Origin: Pogonophryne albipinna
Lineage: Eukaryota; Chordata; Actinopteri; Perciformes; Artedidraconidae
Direction of reading: 5' to 3'
Length of the DNA stretch: 64,000 nucleotides
Assembly (NCBI GenBank): GCA_028583405.1
Contig: JAPTMU010000122.1
Location: 62,001 to 126,000 of the forward strand
Under the pieces are notes generated by a model. It did no database searches, was not told the origin of the DNA, and saw nothing but the letters and a program-made list of their open reading frames with translations. The translations under genes and the position numbers were made by a program. This document shows positions 12,592-29,640 of this stretch, one piece after another (position 1 is the first letter of the stretch; each line of letters starts with the position of its first letter).

Positions 12592-15500
12592 TTAAAGAGG
12601 CCCTGTTGTGCTTTTTGGGGTTTTCCATTTCCTGTAGTGTGTTCTATTGGTTTTTGGTGCATGTAAATGGTCTGCAAAGGCTACAATCCCTGTGTTTAAA
12701 GTAGAGACACTACATACTGATAGACACCTGAACATCAGCAGGAGAGGACTCTTTAAAGTAGAGACACTACATACTGATATACACCTGAACATCAGCAGGA
12801 GAGGACTCTTTAAAGTAGAGTCACTACATACTGATATACACCTGAACATCAGCAGGAGAGGACTCTTTAAACTAGAGACACTACATACTGATATACACCT
12901 GAACATCAGCAGGAGAGGACTCTTTAAAGTAGAGTCACTACATACTGATATACCCCTGAACATCAGCAGGAGAGGACTCTTTAAAGTAGAGACACTACAT
13001 ACTGATATACACCTGAACATCAGCAGGAGAGGACTCTTTAAAGTAGAGACACTAAATACTGATATACACCTGACCATCAGCAGGAGAGGACTCTTTAAAG
13101 TAGAGACACTACATACTGATATACACCTGAACATCAGCAGGAGAGCACTCTTTAAAGTAGAGACACTACATACTGATATACACCTGAACATCAGCAGGAG
13201 AGGACTCTTTAAAGTAGAGTCACAACATACTGATATACACCTGAACATCAGCAGGAGAGCACTCTTTAAAGTAGAGACACTACATACTGATATACACCTG
13301 AACATCAGCAGGAGAGGACTCTTTAAAGTAGAGACACTACATACTGATATACACCTGAACATCAGCAGGAGAGGACTCTTTAAAGTAGAGACACTACATA
13401 CTGATATACACCTGAACATCAGCAGGAGAGGACTCTTTAAAGTAGAGACACTACATACTGATATACACCTGAACATCAGCAGGAGAGGACTCTTTAAAGT
13501 AGAGACACTACATACTGATATACACCTGAACATCAGCAGGAGAGGACTCTTTAAAGTAGAGACACTACATACTGATATACGCCGGAACATCAGCAGGAGA
13601 GTACTCTTTAAAGTAGAGACAGTTCATACTGATATACACCTGAACATCAACAGGAGAGGACTCTTTAAAGTAGAGTCACTACATACTGGTATACACCTGA
13701 ACATCAGCAGGAGAGGACTCTTTAAAGTAGAGACACTAAATACTGATATACACCTGAACGTCAGCAGGAGAGGACTCTTTAAAGTAGAGACAGTTCATAC
13801 TGATATACACCTGAACATCAGCAGGAGGGGACTCTTTAAAGTAGAGACACTACACACTGATATACACCTGAACATCAGCAGGAGAGGACTCTTTAAAGTA
13901 GAGACACTACATACTGATATACACCTGAACTTCAGCAGGAGAGGACTCTTTAAAGTAGAGACACTACATACTGATATACACCTGAACATCAGCAGGAGAG
14001 GACTCTTTAAAGTAGAGACACTACACACTGATATACAACCTGGACATCAGCAGGAGAGGACTCTTTAAAGTAGAGACACTACATACTGATATACACCTGA
14101 ACATCAGCAGGAGAGGACTCTTTAAAGTAGAGACACTACATACTGATATACACCTGAACATCAGCAGGAGAGGACTCTTTAAAGTAGAGACACTACATAC
14201 TGATATACACCTGAACATCAGCAGGAGAGGACTCTTTAAAGTAGAGTCACTACATACTGATATACACCTGAAGATCAGCAGGAGAGGACTCTTTAAAGTA
14301 GAGACACTACATACTGATATACACCTGAAGATCAGCAGGAGAGGACTCTTTAAAGTAGAGACACTACATACTGATATACACCTGAACATCAGCAGGAGAG
14401 GACTCTTTAAAGCAGAGACACTACATACTGATATACACCTGAACATCAGCAGGAGAGGACTCTTTAAAGTAGAGACACTACATACTGATATACACCTGAA
14501 CATCAGCAGGAGAGGACTCTTTAAAGTAGAGACACTACATACTGATATGTACCTGAACATCAGCAGGAGAGGACTCTTTAAAGTAGAGACACTACATACT
14601 GATATACACCTGAACATCAGCAGGAGAGGACTCTTTAAAGTAGAGACACTACATACTGATATACACCTGAACATCAGCAGGAGAGGACTCTTTAAAGTAG
14701 AGACACTACATACTGATATACACCTGAACATCAGCAGGAGAGGACTCTTTAAAGTAGAGACACTACATACTGATATACACCTGAACATCAGCAGGAGAGG
14801 ACTCTTTAAAGTAGAGACACTACATACTGATATACACCTGAACATCAGCAGGAGAGGACTCTTTAAAGTAGAGACACTACATACTGATATACGCCGGAAC
14901 ATCAGCAGGAGAGTACTCTTTAAAGTAGAGACAGTTCATACTGATATACACCTGAACATCAACAGGAGAGGACTCTTTAAAGTAGAGTCACTACATACTG
15001 GTATACACCTGAACATCAGCAGGAGAGGACTCTTTAAAGTAGAGACACTAAATACTGATATACACCTGAACGTCAGCAGGAGAGGACTCTTTAAAGTAGA
15101 GACAGTTCATACTGATATACACCTGAACATCAGCAGGAGGGGACTCTTTAAAGTAGAGACACTACACACTGATATACACCTGAACATCAGCAGGAGAGGA
15201 CTCTTTAAAGTAGAGACACTACATACTGATATACACCTGAACTTCAGCAGGAGAGGACTCTTTAAAGTAGAGACACTACATACTGATATACACCTGAACA
15301 TCAGCAGGAGAGGACTCTTTAAAGTAGAGACACTACACACTGATATACACCTGGACATCAGCAGGAGAGGACTCTTTAAAGTAGAGACACTACATACTGA
15401 TATACACCTGAACATCAGCAGGAGAGGACTCTTTAAAGTAGAGACACTACATACTGATATACACCTGAACATCAGCAGGAGAGGACTCTTTAAAGTAGAG

Positions 15501-17936
15501 ACACTACATACTGATATACACCTGAACATCAGCAGGAGAGGACTCTTTAAAGTAGAGTCACTACATACTGATATACACCTGAAGATCAGCAGGAGAGGAC
15601 TCTTTAAAGTAGAGACACTACATACTGATATACACCTGAAGATCAGCAGGAGAGGACTCTTTAAAGTAGAGACACTACATACTGATATACACCTGAACAT
15701 CAGCAGGAGAGGACTCTTTAAAGTAGAGACACTACATACTGATATACACCTGAACATCAGCAGGAGAGGACTCTTTAAAGTAGAGACACTACATACTGAT
15801 ATGTACCTGAACATCAGCAGGAGAGGACTCTTTAAAGTAGAGACACTACATACTGATATACACCTGAACATCAGCAGGAGAGGACTCTTTAAAGTAGAGA
15901 CACTACATACTGATATACACCTGAACATCAGCAGGAGAGGACTCTTTAAAGTAGAGACACTACATACTGATATACACCTGAACATCAGCAGGAGAGGACT
16001 CTTTAAAGTAGAGACACTACATACTGATATACACCTGAACATCAGCAGGAGAGGACTCTTTAAAGTAGAGTCACTACATACTGATATACACCTGAAGATC
16101 AGCAGGAGAGGACTCTTTAAAGTAGAGACACTACATACTGATATACACCTGAAGATCAGCAGGAGAGGACTCTTTAAAGTAGAGACACTACATACTGATA
16201 TACACCTGAACATCAGCAGGAGAGGACTCTTTAAAGCAGAGACACTACATACTGATATACACCTGAACATCAGCAGGAGAGGACTCTTTAAAGGAGAGAC
16301 ACTACACACTGATATACACCTGAACATCAGCAGGAGAGGACTCTTTAAAGTAGAGACACTACATACTGATATACACCTGAAGATCAGCAGGAGAGGACTC
16401 TTTAAAGTAGAGACACTACATACTGATATACACCTGAAGATCAGCAGGAGAGGACTCTTTAAAGTAGAGACACTACATACTGATATACACCTGAACATCA
16501 GCAGGAGAGGACTCTTTAAAGCAGAGACACTACATACTGATATACACCTGAACATCAGCAGGAGAGGACTCTTTAAAGGAGAGACACTACACACTGATAT
16601 ACACCTGAACATCAGCAGGAGAGGACTCTTTAAAGTAGAGACACTACATACTGATATACACCTGAACATCAGCAGGAGAGGACTCTTTAAAGTAGAGACA
16701 CTACATACTGATATACACCTGAACATCAGCAGGAGAGGACTCTTTAAAGTAGATACACTACATACTGATATACACCTGGACATCAGCAGGAGAGGACTCT
16801 TTAAAGTAGAGACACTACATACTGATATACACCTGAACATCAGCAGGAGAGGACTCTTTAAAGTAGAGACACTACATACTGATATACACCTGAAAATCAG
16901 CAGGAGAGGACTCTTTAAAGTAGAGACACTACATACTGATATACACCTGAACATCAGCAGGAGAGGACTCTTTAAAGTAGAGTCACTACATACTGATATA
17001 CACCTGAAGATCAGCAGGAGAGGACTCTTTAAAGTAGAGACACTACATACTGATATACACCTGAAGATCAGCAAGAGAGGACTCTTTAAAGTAGAGACAC
17101 TACATACTGATATACACCTGAACATCAGCAGGAGAGGACTCTTTAAAGCAGAGACACTACATACTGATATACACCTGAACATCAGCAGGAGAGGACTCTT
17201 TAAAGTAGAGACACTACATACTGATATACACCTGAAAATCAGCAGGAGAGGACTCTTTAAAGTAGAGACACTACATACTGATATACACCTGAACATCAGC
17301 AGGAGAGGACTCTTTAAAGTAGAGTCACTACATACTGATATACACCTGAAGATCAGCAGGAGAGGACTCTTTAAAGTAGAGACACTACATACTGATATAC
17401 ACCTGAAGATCAGCAGGAGAGGACTCTTTAAAGTAGAGACACTACATACTGATATACACCTGAACATCAGCAGGAGAGGACTCTTTAAAGTTGAGTCACT
17501 ACATACTGATATACACCTGAACATCAGCAGGAGAGGACTCTTTAAAGTAGAGACACTACATACTGATATACACCTGAAGATCAGCAAGAGAGGACTCTTT
17601 AAAGTAGAGACACTACATACTGATATACACCTGAACATCAGCAGGAGAGGACTCTTTAAAGCAGAGACACTACATACTGATATACACCTGAACATCAGCA
17701 GGAGAGGACTCTTTAAAGTAGAGACACTACATACTGATATACACCTGAACATCAGGAGGAGAGGACTCTTTAAAGCAGAGACACTACATACTGATATACA
17801 CCTGAACATCAGCAGGAGAGGACTCTTTAAAGTAGAGACACTACATACTGATATACACCTGAACATCAACAGGAGAGGACTCTTTAAAGTAGAGACACTA
17901 AATGCTAATATGATGGGCAGAATGTGTCCTCTTTAA
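12592..17936. mobile_element. TTAA-bounded element expanded by a 57-bp array
   Basis: The left end reads TTAAAGAGGCCCTGTTGTGC (12592) and the reverse complement of the right end reads TTAAAGAGGACACATTCTGC (17936 backwards), so the 5.3-kb segment has matching inverted termini starting with TTAA. The first 103 bp match the left part of the unexpanded element at 62021-62435 (TGCATGTAAATGGTCTGCAA and TCCCTGTGTTT). The rest is the 57-bp array. The reading is that a TTAA-target MITE had its interior replaced by tandem amplification of terminal sequence. Termini are seen directly; the mechanism is inferred. Confidence 0.7.
12695..17925 (+). repeat. 57-bp tandem array 1, about 92 copies, forward orientation
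   Basis: The unit starts TTTAAAGTAGAGACACTACA, continues TACTGATATACACCTGAAC and ends ATCAGCAGGAGAGGACTC (57 bp). Since 57 = 3 x 19 and the unit lacks stops in one frame on each strand, both strands stay open for kilobases, encoding FKVETLHTDIHLNISRRGL on plus and LMFRCISVCSVSTLKSPLL on minus. These are not real genes: no exon context exists and base changes show no silent bias. A block with rare variants (GCCGGAAC at 13581, GACAGTTCATAC, ATCAACAGG, TGGTATACAC) recurs at 14893, an offset of 1312 bp (23 units plus one inserted A near 14037), which indicates higher-order duplication. Confidence 0.97.
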
Positions 17937-19194
17937 TTCCCAGACATGACAATAGTTCTCTTATCCTAAAAAACAGCTAAATGTTTTACTGCTCCATTAA
18001 ATGTCAGAGAAAAGCACGTAAAGGCAAAGGGCCGCTCATATAGAGTTATGAACATGTATCTAATTTTCTATATTAATATCAGGTCTGATATTTGCAAGCT
18101 AGGTACCATGCACACATGCACACATGCACACATGCACACATGCACACATGCACACATGCTGTGAGTTCAGGATGATTAATGTTTCTTACAGGAGCTTTAC
18201 CTGCGACATTAATGCTCTCTAATTCTCTGCGGCTGATGGAGAGTTCATAATCCAGCCTGACAGGAAGTCTCCTCGCTTTCCTTAAGCTTCCTCCAGGCAG
18301 ACATAAAGAGCTCAGCCGTTCACACTGAGATCCTCCACAACACACACCTTGTAACACACACCTCGACTCATGATACGGTCGAGAGAGAATTTAAAAAGTG
18401 CCATTTTACGTGGCTTTATCCAAAGTTGTGACACACCTAAAAACTCCAACAGTGAGAGTGCACACACCTGCCAAAGCATTTGACTTCATTACATATATTT
18501 AAAATGTTACAGCTTAATTTGAAGGGGTAGATATGGAGCTTAATGAGAACCAATGAGGACAACAATGAGAGAGCAGAGTGGATTATTTTAATGACCTCCT
18601 ACAGAGACGTTTTGTACTCGCCTGGGTTCCTTTATCTGGATATAATCTCAATATATCGGTGCAGTGATGACTCTTTTTTTGAGGTCGAACCTGAAGGCAA
18701 CATTACCCAAAGCTAAAGGTGGCTAATGTTGACCGCTAAGCTTACAAACAAAAATATGTTAAAAAACCCATTGACAAAACAACATTGTGTACTGTTACAT
18801 TTCTAATACAGCTAATGAGATGTACTACTTTCAATTGAATGTTTCCTCTTACGAGACTGTATCTCCGCTTCCGTAAAGAAACGAGATGAAAAGCCGGTTT
18901 GACGGATCACTGCAAACTCCTAAAGGACATGTTTTTTTATTTGAACACATCTAACCTGGCACCAGGACCATTTCTCTTCATCTACTGTTGGTTCACACAC
19001 ATCAAGTGTGTGTGTGCTCATAAGGTCACATGGTCAGCCATCCCCATTAATATCCATTCAACCCCCTTCCTGCTGGAATCCATCAAACCTCACAGCCCCT
19101 CCTGACACCAGCTCCTGTTGTTAATTTGTTTTTATTTCCCCTCTTTCTTGTTGCCTATCAAAGGCAGCAGAGCGGTTACAGTTGAGCGGGTGAT
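17937..19194. other. cask: CASK intron 2, mostly featureless
   Basis: An (ACACATGC)n octamer run of about six copies lies at 18110-18160. At 18709-18732 lies GCTAAAGGTGGCTAATGTTG, the reverse complement of part of the 72-bp minisatellite unit, which suggests a dispersed origin of that unit. Otherwise nothing is recognised. Confidence 0.6.
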
Positions 19195-19202
19195 ACACAC
19201 AC

Positions 19203-19290
<88 letters not shown>
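19195..19290. repeat. (CA)n microsatellite
   Basis: A 96-bp CA run with one CG interruption, 80 bp from a second run at 19371. Confidence 0.98.
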
Positions 19291-19293
<3 letters not shown>

Positions 19294-19369
19294 TCTAACA
19301 CTAAACTAAAACCAGGGGAAGTGTCAACTTGTTCATTTTTTTGGCAATGGATTGGTCAGCAGAAGCCCA

Positions 19370-19509
<140 letters not shown>

Positions 19510-19579
19510 AGTTCCCTGCAGAAGTAGTTTACATTTTCTTTGCCCATAAAGTTTCTGTGTTTTTTTTTTTGCTTCTTAA

Positions 19580-20661
19580 GATAAGATAAGAAATACTTTA
19601 TTGATCCCAATTTGGGACATGTTTGTGTTTCAGCTGCATAAAAAGACATGGAATTGTTCCCATTGTTCTCATTTGATAAAGTAACTTCGTTAATCTGCCA
19701 CAGTATTTACCATGACGGATATAAGCAGCAGCAGTGAGCTCAGCAGATGACATTAAATTCGTAGCCTGCCGTGCCTCAATGCCCTTAAGGTAGCCACTTA
19801 TCCGGCTTTAGCAGCATTAGCATCACGTTAGCGCTAGCCCTCGCCTGGTACCTGTCCTCGGAGGATTAGCTTAATGTTAGCGCTGCGGCACGAGTGGCTG
19901 GGAGCCTCATTAAATGTCACTGCATGCATAGAAGAACAATACAGTACACTTTATTGTGTGTGTGTGTGTGTGTGTGTCTGCTATCACATCTACTCAGTCC
20001 AATCCATTTCCTACACAGTGTTCGTGTCTATAAATCTGTTAATGCAGCAGCAGAGAAATACCTCATTGTGAATGTGGAATATTAAGCCTTATATATACTG
20101 TATATTGATTTTCTTTATGAATCAGTTAACCTATAAGCTGTTCTGTTTAAGCAATAGCTCACAATAGGCCATGGTTGTCCTGTTAATGGCCTTAGTTTGG
20201 CTTCCTGTAGCGTTGGTAGGCACTATATCAATGTTAATAGCTAGCTGACAGCTAAAGTATCCATAACTGGCACTGGAAGTTGTTACATTTAAAGACAAGT
20301 CGTTAGAATATTCCCAATTATCATACATTTTTATATTTGTTTTCATATTTCTTTCAGTTTGCATCATAGTGACAGAATACTATTAATTTTAATATTTTTT
20401 CTGTGCACTTAAATCCTGTCCACACCCTGGTTCCATCCAATGATGTGTAGTTATATGTTATCCGTTTCATTATGTAAAAGCAACAATTAATGTGCATTTC
20501 CAGATGTGTGTGCTAAGCACGAGAGCTTTGCTTTCATCTCCTCCTCCCCAGTGATTCCTCTTTGTTATTTTCAGCTCCAGTGCCCTCCTCTTCTTTAGGA
20601 ACCAATTAAAGGGAAGGATGCAGAGAGAGGATCTCACATAGTGAGAGAATTAGAGGAAGAT
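19580..20661. other. cask: CASK intron 2 with repeat fragments
   Basis: TTTATTGATCCCAATTTGGG at about 19598 matches the fragment near 2618. The stretch AATGCAGCAGCAGAGAAATA to TATATACTGTATATTGATT (about 20040-20112) recurs at 30090-30158, so it is an interspersed repeat. TG runs lie near 19955-19977. No exon is seen. Confidence 0.6.
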
Positions 20662-23360
20662 TCTTTAAAGAGTCCTCTCCTGCTGATGTTCAGGTGTATA
20701 TCAGTATGTAGTGTCTCTACTTTAAAGAGTCCTCTCCTGCTGATGTTCAGGTGTATATCAGTATGTAGTGTCTCTACTTTAAAGAGTCCTCTCCTGCTGA
20801 TGTTCAGGTGTATATCAGTATGTAGTGTCTCTACTTTAAAGAGTCCTCTCCTGCTGATGTTCAGGTGTATATCAGTATGTAGTGTCTCTACTTTAAAGAG
20901 TCCTCTCCTGCTGATGCTCAGGTGTATATCAGTATGTAGTGTCTCTACTTTAAAGAGTCCTCTCCTGATGTTCAGGTGTATATCAGTATGTAGTGTCTCT
21001 ACTTTAAAGAGTCCTCTCCTGGTGTTCAGGTGTATATCAGTATGTAGTGTCTCTACTTTAAAGAGTCCTCTCCTGCTGATGTTCAGGTGTATATCAGTAT
21101 GTAGTGTCTCTACTTTAAAGAGTCCTCTCCTGCTGATGTTCAGGTGTATATCAGTATGTAGTGTCTCTACTTTAAAGAGTCCTCTCCTGCTGATGTTCAG
21201 GTGTATATCAGTATGTAGTGTCTCTACTTTAAAGAGTCCTCTCCTGCTGATGTTCAGGTGTATATCAGTATGTACTGTCTCTACTTTAAAGAGTCCTCTC
21301 CTGCTGATGTTCAGGTGTATATCAGTATGTAGTGTCTCTCCTTTAAAGAGTCCTCTCCTGCTGATGTTCAGGTGTATATCAGTATGTAGTGTCTCTCCTT
21401 TAAAGAGTCCTCTCCTGCTGATGTTCAGGTGTATATCAGTATGTAGTGTCTCTACTTTAAAGAGTCCTCTCCTGCTGATGTTCAGGTGTATATCAGTATG
21501 TAGTGTCTCTACTTTAAAGAGTCCTCTCCTGATGTTCAGGTGTATATCAGTATGTAGTGACTCTACTTTAAAGAGTCCTCTCCTGCTGATGTTCACGTGT
21601 ATATCAGTATGTAGTGTCTCTACTTTAAAGAGTCCTCTCCTGCTGATGTTCAGGTGTATATCAGTATGTAGTGTCTCTACTTTAAAGAGTCCTCTCCTGC
21701 TGATGTTCAGGTGTATATCAGTATGTAGTGTCTCTCCTTTAAAGAGTCCTCTCCTGCTGATGTTCAGGTGTATATCAGTATGTAGTGTCTCTACTTTAAA
21801 GAGTCCTCTCCTGCTGATGTTCAGGTGTATATCAGTATGTAGTGTCTCTACTTTAAAGAGTCCTCTCCTGATGTTCAGGTGTATATCAGTATGTAGTGAC
21901 TCTACTTTAAAGAGTCCTCTCCTGCTGATGTTCACGTGTATATCAGTATGTAGTGTCTCTACTTTAAAGAGTCCTCTCCTGCTGATGTTCAGGTGTATAT
22001 CAGTATGTAGTGTCTCTACTTTAAAGAGTCCTCTCCTGCTGATGTTCAGGTGTATATCAGTATGTAGTGTCTCTCCTTTAAAGAGTCCTCTCCTGCTGAT
22101 GTTCAGGTGTATATCAGTATGTAGTGTCTCTACTTTAAAGAGTCCTCTCCTGCTGATGTTCAGGTGTATATCAGTATGTAGTGTCTCTACTTTAAAGAGT
22201 CCTCTCCTGCTGATGTTCAGGTGTATATCAGTATGTAGTGTCTCTCCTTTAAAGAGTCCTCTCCTGCTGATGTTCAGGTGTATATCAGTATGTAGTGTCT
22301 CTACTTTAAAGAGTCCTCTCCTGCTGATGTTCAGGTGTATATCAGTATGTAGTGTCTCTACTTTAAAGAGTCCTCTCCTGATGTTCAGGTGTATATCAGT
22401 ATGTAGTGACTCTACTTTAAAGAGTCCTCTCCTGCTGATGTTCACGTGTATATCAGTATGTAGTGTCTCTACTTTAAAGAGTCCTCTCCTGCTGATGTTC
22501 AGGTGTATATCAGTATGTAGTGTCTCTACTTTAAAGAGTCCTCTCCTGCTGATGTTCAGGTGTATATCAGTATGTAGTGTCTCTCCTTTAAAGAGTCCTC
22601 TCCTGCTGATGTTCAGGTGTATATCAGTATGTAGTGTCTCTACTTTAAAGAGTCCTCTCCTGCTGATGTTCAGGTGTATATCAGTATGTAGTGTCTCTAC
22701 TTTAAAGAGTCCTCTCCTGATGTTCAGGTGTATATCAGTATGTAGTGACTCTACTTTAAAGAGTCCTCTCCTGCTGATGTTCACGTGTATATCAGTATGT
22801 AGTGTCTCTACTTTAAAGAGTCCTCTCCTGCTGATGTTCAGGTGTATATCAGTATGTAGTGTCTCTACTTTAAAGAGTCCTCTCCTGCTGATGTTCAGGT
22901 GTATATCAGTATGTAGTGTCTCTCCTTTAAAGAGTCCTCTCCTGCTGATGTTCAGGTGTATATCAGTATGTAGTGTCTCTACTTTAAAGAGTCCTCTCCT
23001 GCTGATGTTCAGGTGTATATCAGTATGTAGTGTCTCTACTTTAAAGAGTCCTCTCCTGCTGATGTTCAGGTGTATATCAGTATGTAGTGTCTCTCCTTTA
23101 AAGAGTCCTCTCCTGCTGATGTTCAGGTGTATATCAGTATGTAGTGTCTCTACTTTAAAGAGTCCTCTCCTGCTGATGTTCAGGTGTATATCAGTATGTA
23201 GTGTCTCTACTTTAAAGAGTCCTCTCCTGATGTTCAGGTGTATATCAGTATGTAGTGTCTGTACTTTAAAGAGTCCTCTCCTGATGTTCAGGTGTATATC
23301 AGTATGTAGTGTCTCTACTTTAAAGAGTCCTCTCCTGATGTTCAGGTGTATATCAGTATA
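20662..23360 (-). repeat. 57-bp tandem array 2, about 47 copies, reverse orientation
   Basis: The same 57-bp unit as array 1 but inverted: TTTAAAGAGTCCTCTCCTGC, then TGATGTTCAGGTGTATATC, then AGTATGTAGTGTCTCTAC. Several units have lost one CTG (TCCTCTCCTGATGTTC at about 20965, 21525, 21865, 22375, 22715, 23225, 23280 and 23330), giving 54-bp units. A variant block (CTCTCCTTTAAAG, GTGACTCTAC, GTTCACGTG) recurs with CACG at 21594, 21933, 22443 and 22782. The offsets of 339, 510 and 339 bp indicate higher-order units of six and nine monomers. It lies in the same intron as array 1, in opposite orientation, about 2.7 kb away. Confidence 0.97.
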
Positions 23361-23771
23361 CCCTTGTTAAATTAGGGCTATCAAGAAATGGGATGAATAA
23401 AAACAAATATCAAGAGATTTATTTTGCAAAATTGCATGCAAGACAGTCCTGCGGTGTTTCAGGAGAGCAGCTCTTAATGTTCTCCTCTGTAATAATGAAA
23501 GCTACATGAAGCCCTCAGGTAGACCAGGTAGGGTGGGCTTCTGCAAAGTAGGGATGGGGCTTGTCATTTTTTACGACCCAAGAGCAGGACATGGTGAAAG
23601 CTGACAGTGTTGGTTTTCTAAATAGACAATAGTTTGCAGTTTCTCTATTTGTAGACGATTGTCTGTGTGTTCTTTGTTGCTGCCTGCACAGTGGGGGGTC
23701 CACAGGAGGGGGCCTCTTATCGTAAGCCCTCCTGGTGAAGCTCATAGCTGCAGGTGGAAATGATGCTTTTG
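23361..23771. other. cask: CASK intron 2, nothing recognised
   Basis: Apparently unique DNA between array 2 and a duplicated segment. No exon or repeat is recognised. Confidence 0.55.
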
Positions 23772-24503
<732 letters not shown>

Positions 24504-25157
24504 GTAAGTCTCCATCGGGCAAATCACATACAAGTCACATCAAAACCTCCTACACACTGTAAACGTTTACGTTCCGTTGATCGTGCCGGTCAACATGTCC
24601 CGAACAAATGGGAGGAATTCTAAAATGTTCTGTGTTGGCTTGTAACAATAGAGCAAGTTGTGCTTTTGGGGAATTCTTTTCCCCGGAAACATCTGTTAAA
24701 AGTCGGTAAATTGAAATATATCCAGTCTTTTAACAGATGTTTCCAGTTCAAGTCCGGCTGTACTAAACACCGGTAAGAGGAGTGATGATGAAGAGGAGTG
24801 ATGATGAAGAGGAGGTAGACAGTGAGGTGCAGCATAAGAAATGAGAACGCTTGATAGCTGAGGGTGAGGATGAGGAAGGGGTTAGAAAAAGAGTGAGCTC
24901 ATGAAGGAGGAAGATGAGATTAAGATTCCTCACTTCTACCTCCAGTGTTTGTCTTCCTCTTCCTCCTCTTCTTCGTATCTTCATCTCTGCTCCTCATGCA
25001 GAACTAATTCCTCCGTCGGTGAATTCTCTTATCGCCGAAACGGTTTCATCTGGCGTCTCAGAGAGAGGGAGGAAAACTCTCCGGGAAATACAAGAGAGCT
25101 CCGTTTAAAAGGGATTGTCGTCACGGTCCTGGAGCTCAGCTGTACAGTGTGTGTTTT

Positions 25158-25159
<2 letters not shown>
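24504..25159. other. cask: CASK intron 3, no gene seen
   Basis: It contains short GATGATGAAGAGGAG repeats (24780-24815) and TC-rich stretches, but no exon-like or RNA-gene-like segment. Confidence 0.6.

Positions 25160-25228
<69 letters not shown>
25160..25228. repeat. (CA)n microsatellite
   Basis: A 69-bp CA run; a complementary (TG)n run follows at 25347-25390. Confidence 0.97.
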
Positions 25229-25229
<1 letters not shown>

Positions 25230-25345
25230 TTTAGGGTGAAGACTTGGTTAAGGGTTAGGCATGTGTTGGTTATGGTTAAGGTTAGGAAAAGTCTCCAGGA
25301 AATGTATGTAAGTCAATGTAATGTCCCCTGAAGTGATGTATACAT

Positions 25346-25346
<1 letters not shown>

Positions 25347-25390
<44 letters not shown>
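25347..25390. repeat. (TG)n microsatellite
   Basis: A 44-bp TG run, inverted relative to the CA run at 25160-25228 about 120 bp away, so the transcript could pair the two. Confidence 0.96.
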
Positions 25391-25392
<2 letters not shown>

Positions 25393-26387
25393 ATTTTGCA
25401 CACACTTAATTGTATTCTATTTGATGTTATGGTATGCATTTTATTGCATATTTTTAACGACTGTTGATTTAACCATTTTTATTTGTATTTTATTTTTGAT
25501 TATGAAATTGAGCAATTGTCTTGTAACCCACATTCCCTTCATCCTGATTCTCCTGATTCATTACAACATGCTTTAAATAAATCATATGAAGCCTTATGTA
25601 GTTTCACAGGTCTGTGTTACTCTAATTATCCAGTCACTAAAATGCATTATAGGTGTTTTTATATTGCCTTTTAGATACAGACATCACTAAAGACTAACAG
25701 GTGTATTTTAAAGTAGGGCAGCCAGATGAGCGCCCTCTAGTGGAGAGACTACAGGACGTCTTTAGTTAATTATGAGCCTCTCCATCCGTGTGTATTTTAC
25801 TAAAGAAACCAACTTTTCCAAGAGATTATATTCATAGAAAGTCAACACTAACTTCTCAAGTTTGTTTACAAGTGGGTGCAAAAGTAATTAACACCTATGA
25901 CTTGTTTGAGTAGATTACATTAAGAAGTTTTAATGAATTAAAAACCCTAAGTTTCCGTGATCTACGATTTCAACCATATTCCATATAAATACTGCTATAT
26001 TTTAATATGTTGAAATGTTATTATGTAGTTAATTAATGTAGTTTCCTTGAACTAGTTTTCTCTCTGTGTACCTGGTGATAAAACTGTTTGATTGATATTC
26101 TCTGAATCAACCCACAGACTAAACTTAATTACAGTTTCTCACATCTCACCGTCACCACCCAGACATTAAGTAAAAAAGACTGAAATGTAAATAAACTATT
26201 CGTAATTAAAAGCCTGATTGACTGGGTTTGAAGCAGCAGCTCTAATAACATAATAAAGACGGATAAAGAGATGTTTATCAGACAAAAAATGTCCATGAAA
26301 AATCCTCTCAAGGGACAAATGTCCCAGTCTAAACTTAACTACAGTTTCTCACATCTCACCTTCATCACCAGTCGTTTTAATAAGAGT
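25391..26387. other. cask: CASK intron 3, AT-rich
   Basis: Mostly unique AT-rich DNA. A stretch CAGTTTCTCACATCTCACC occurs twice in direct orientation (about 26132 and 26342), a roughly 215-bp local duplication just before the pyrimidine-rich minisatellite. Confidence 0.6.
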
Positions 26388-27944
<1,557 letters not shown>

Positions 27945-27952
27945 CTCTAGAG

Positions 27953-29572
<1,620 letters not shown>

Positions 29573-29640
29573 GTGAGTGCACGTTGTGTGAGTGCACGTT
29601 GTGTGAGTGCACGTTGTGTGAGTGCACGTTGTGTGTTTGT
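29573..29640. repeat. 15-bp tandem repeat, four to five copies
   Basis: GTGTGAGTGCACGTT repeated about four and a half times; each unit contains the palindrome GTGCAC. Confidence 0.9.

Noticed and set aside
12647..17936. Long frames on both strands (up to 1129 codons) as repeat-protein genes
   Set aside because: They exist only because the 57-bp unit is a multiple of three without stops; single-base insertions break them, both strands are equally open, and the region is an intron of CASK.
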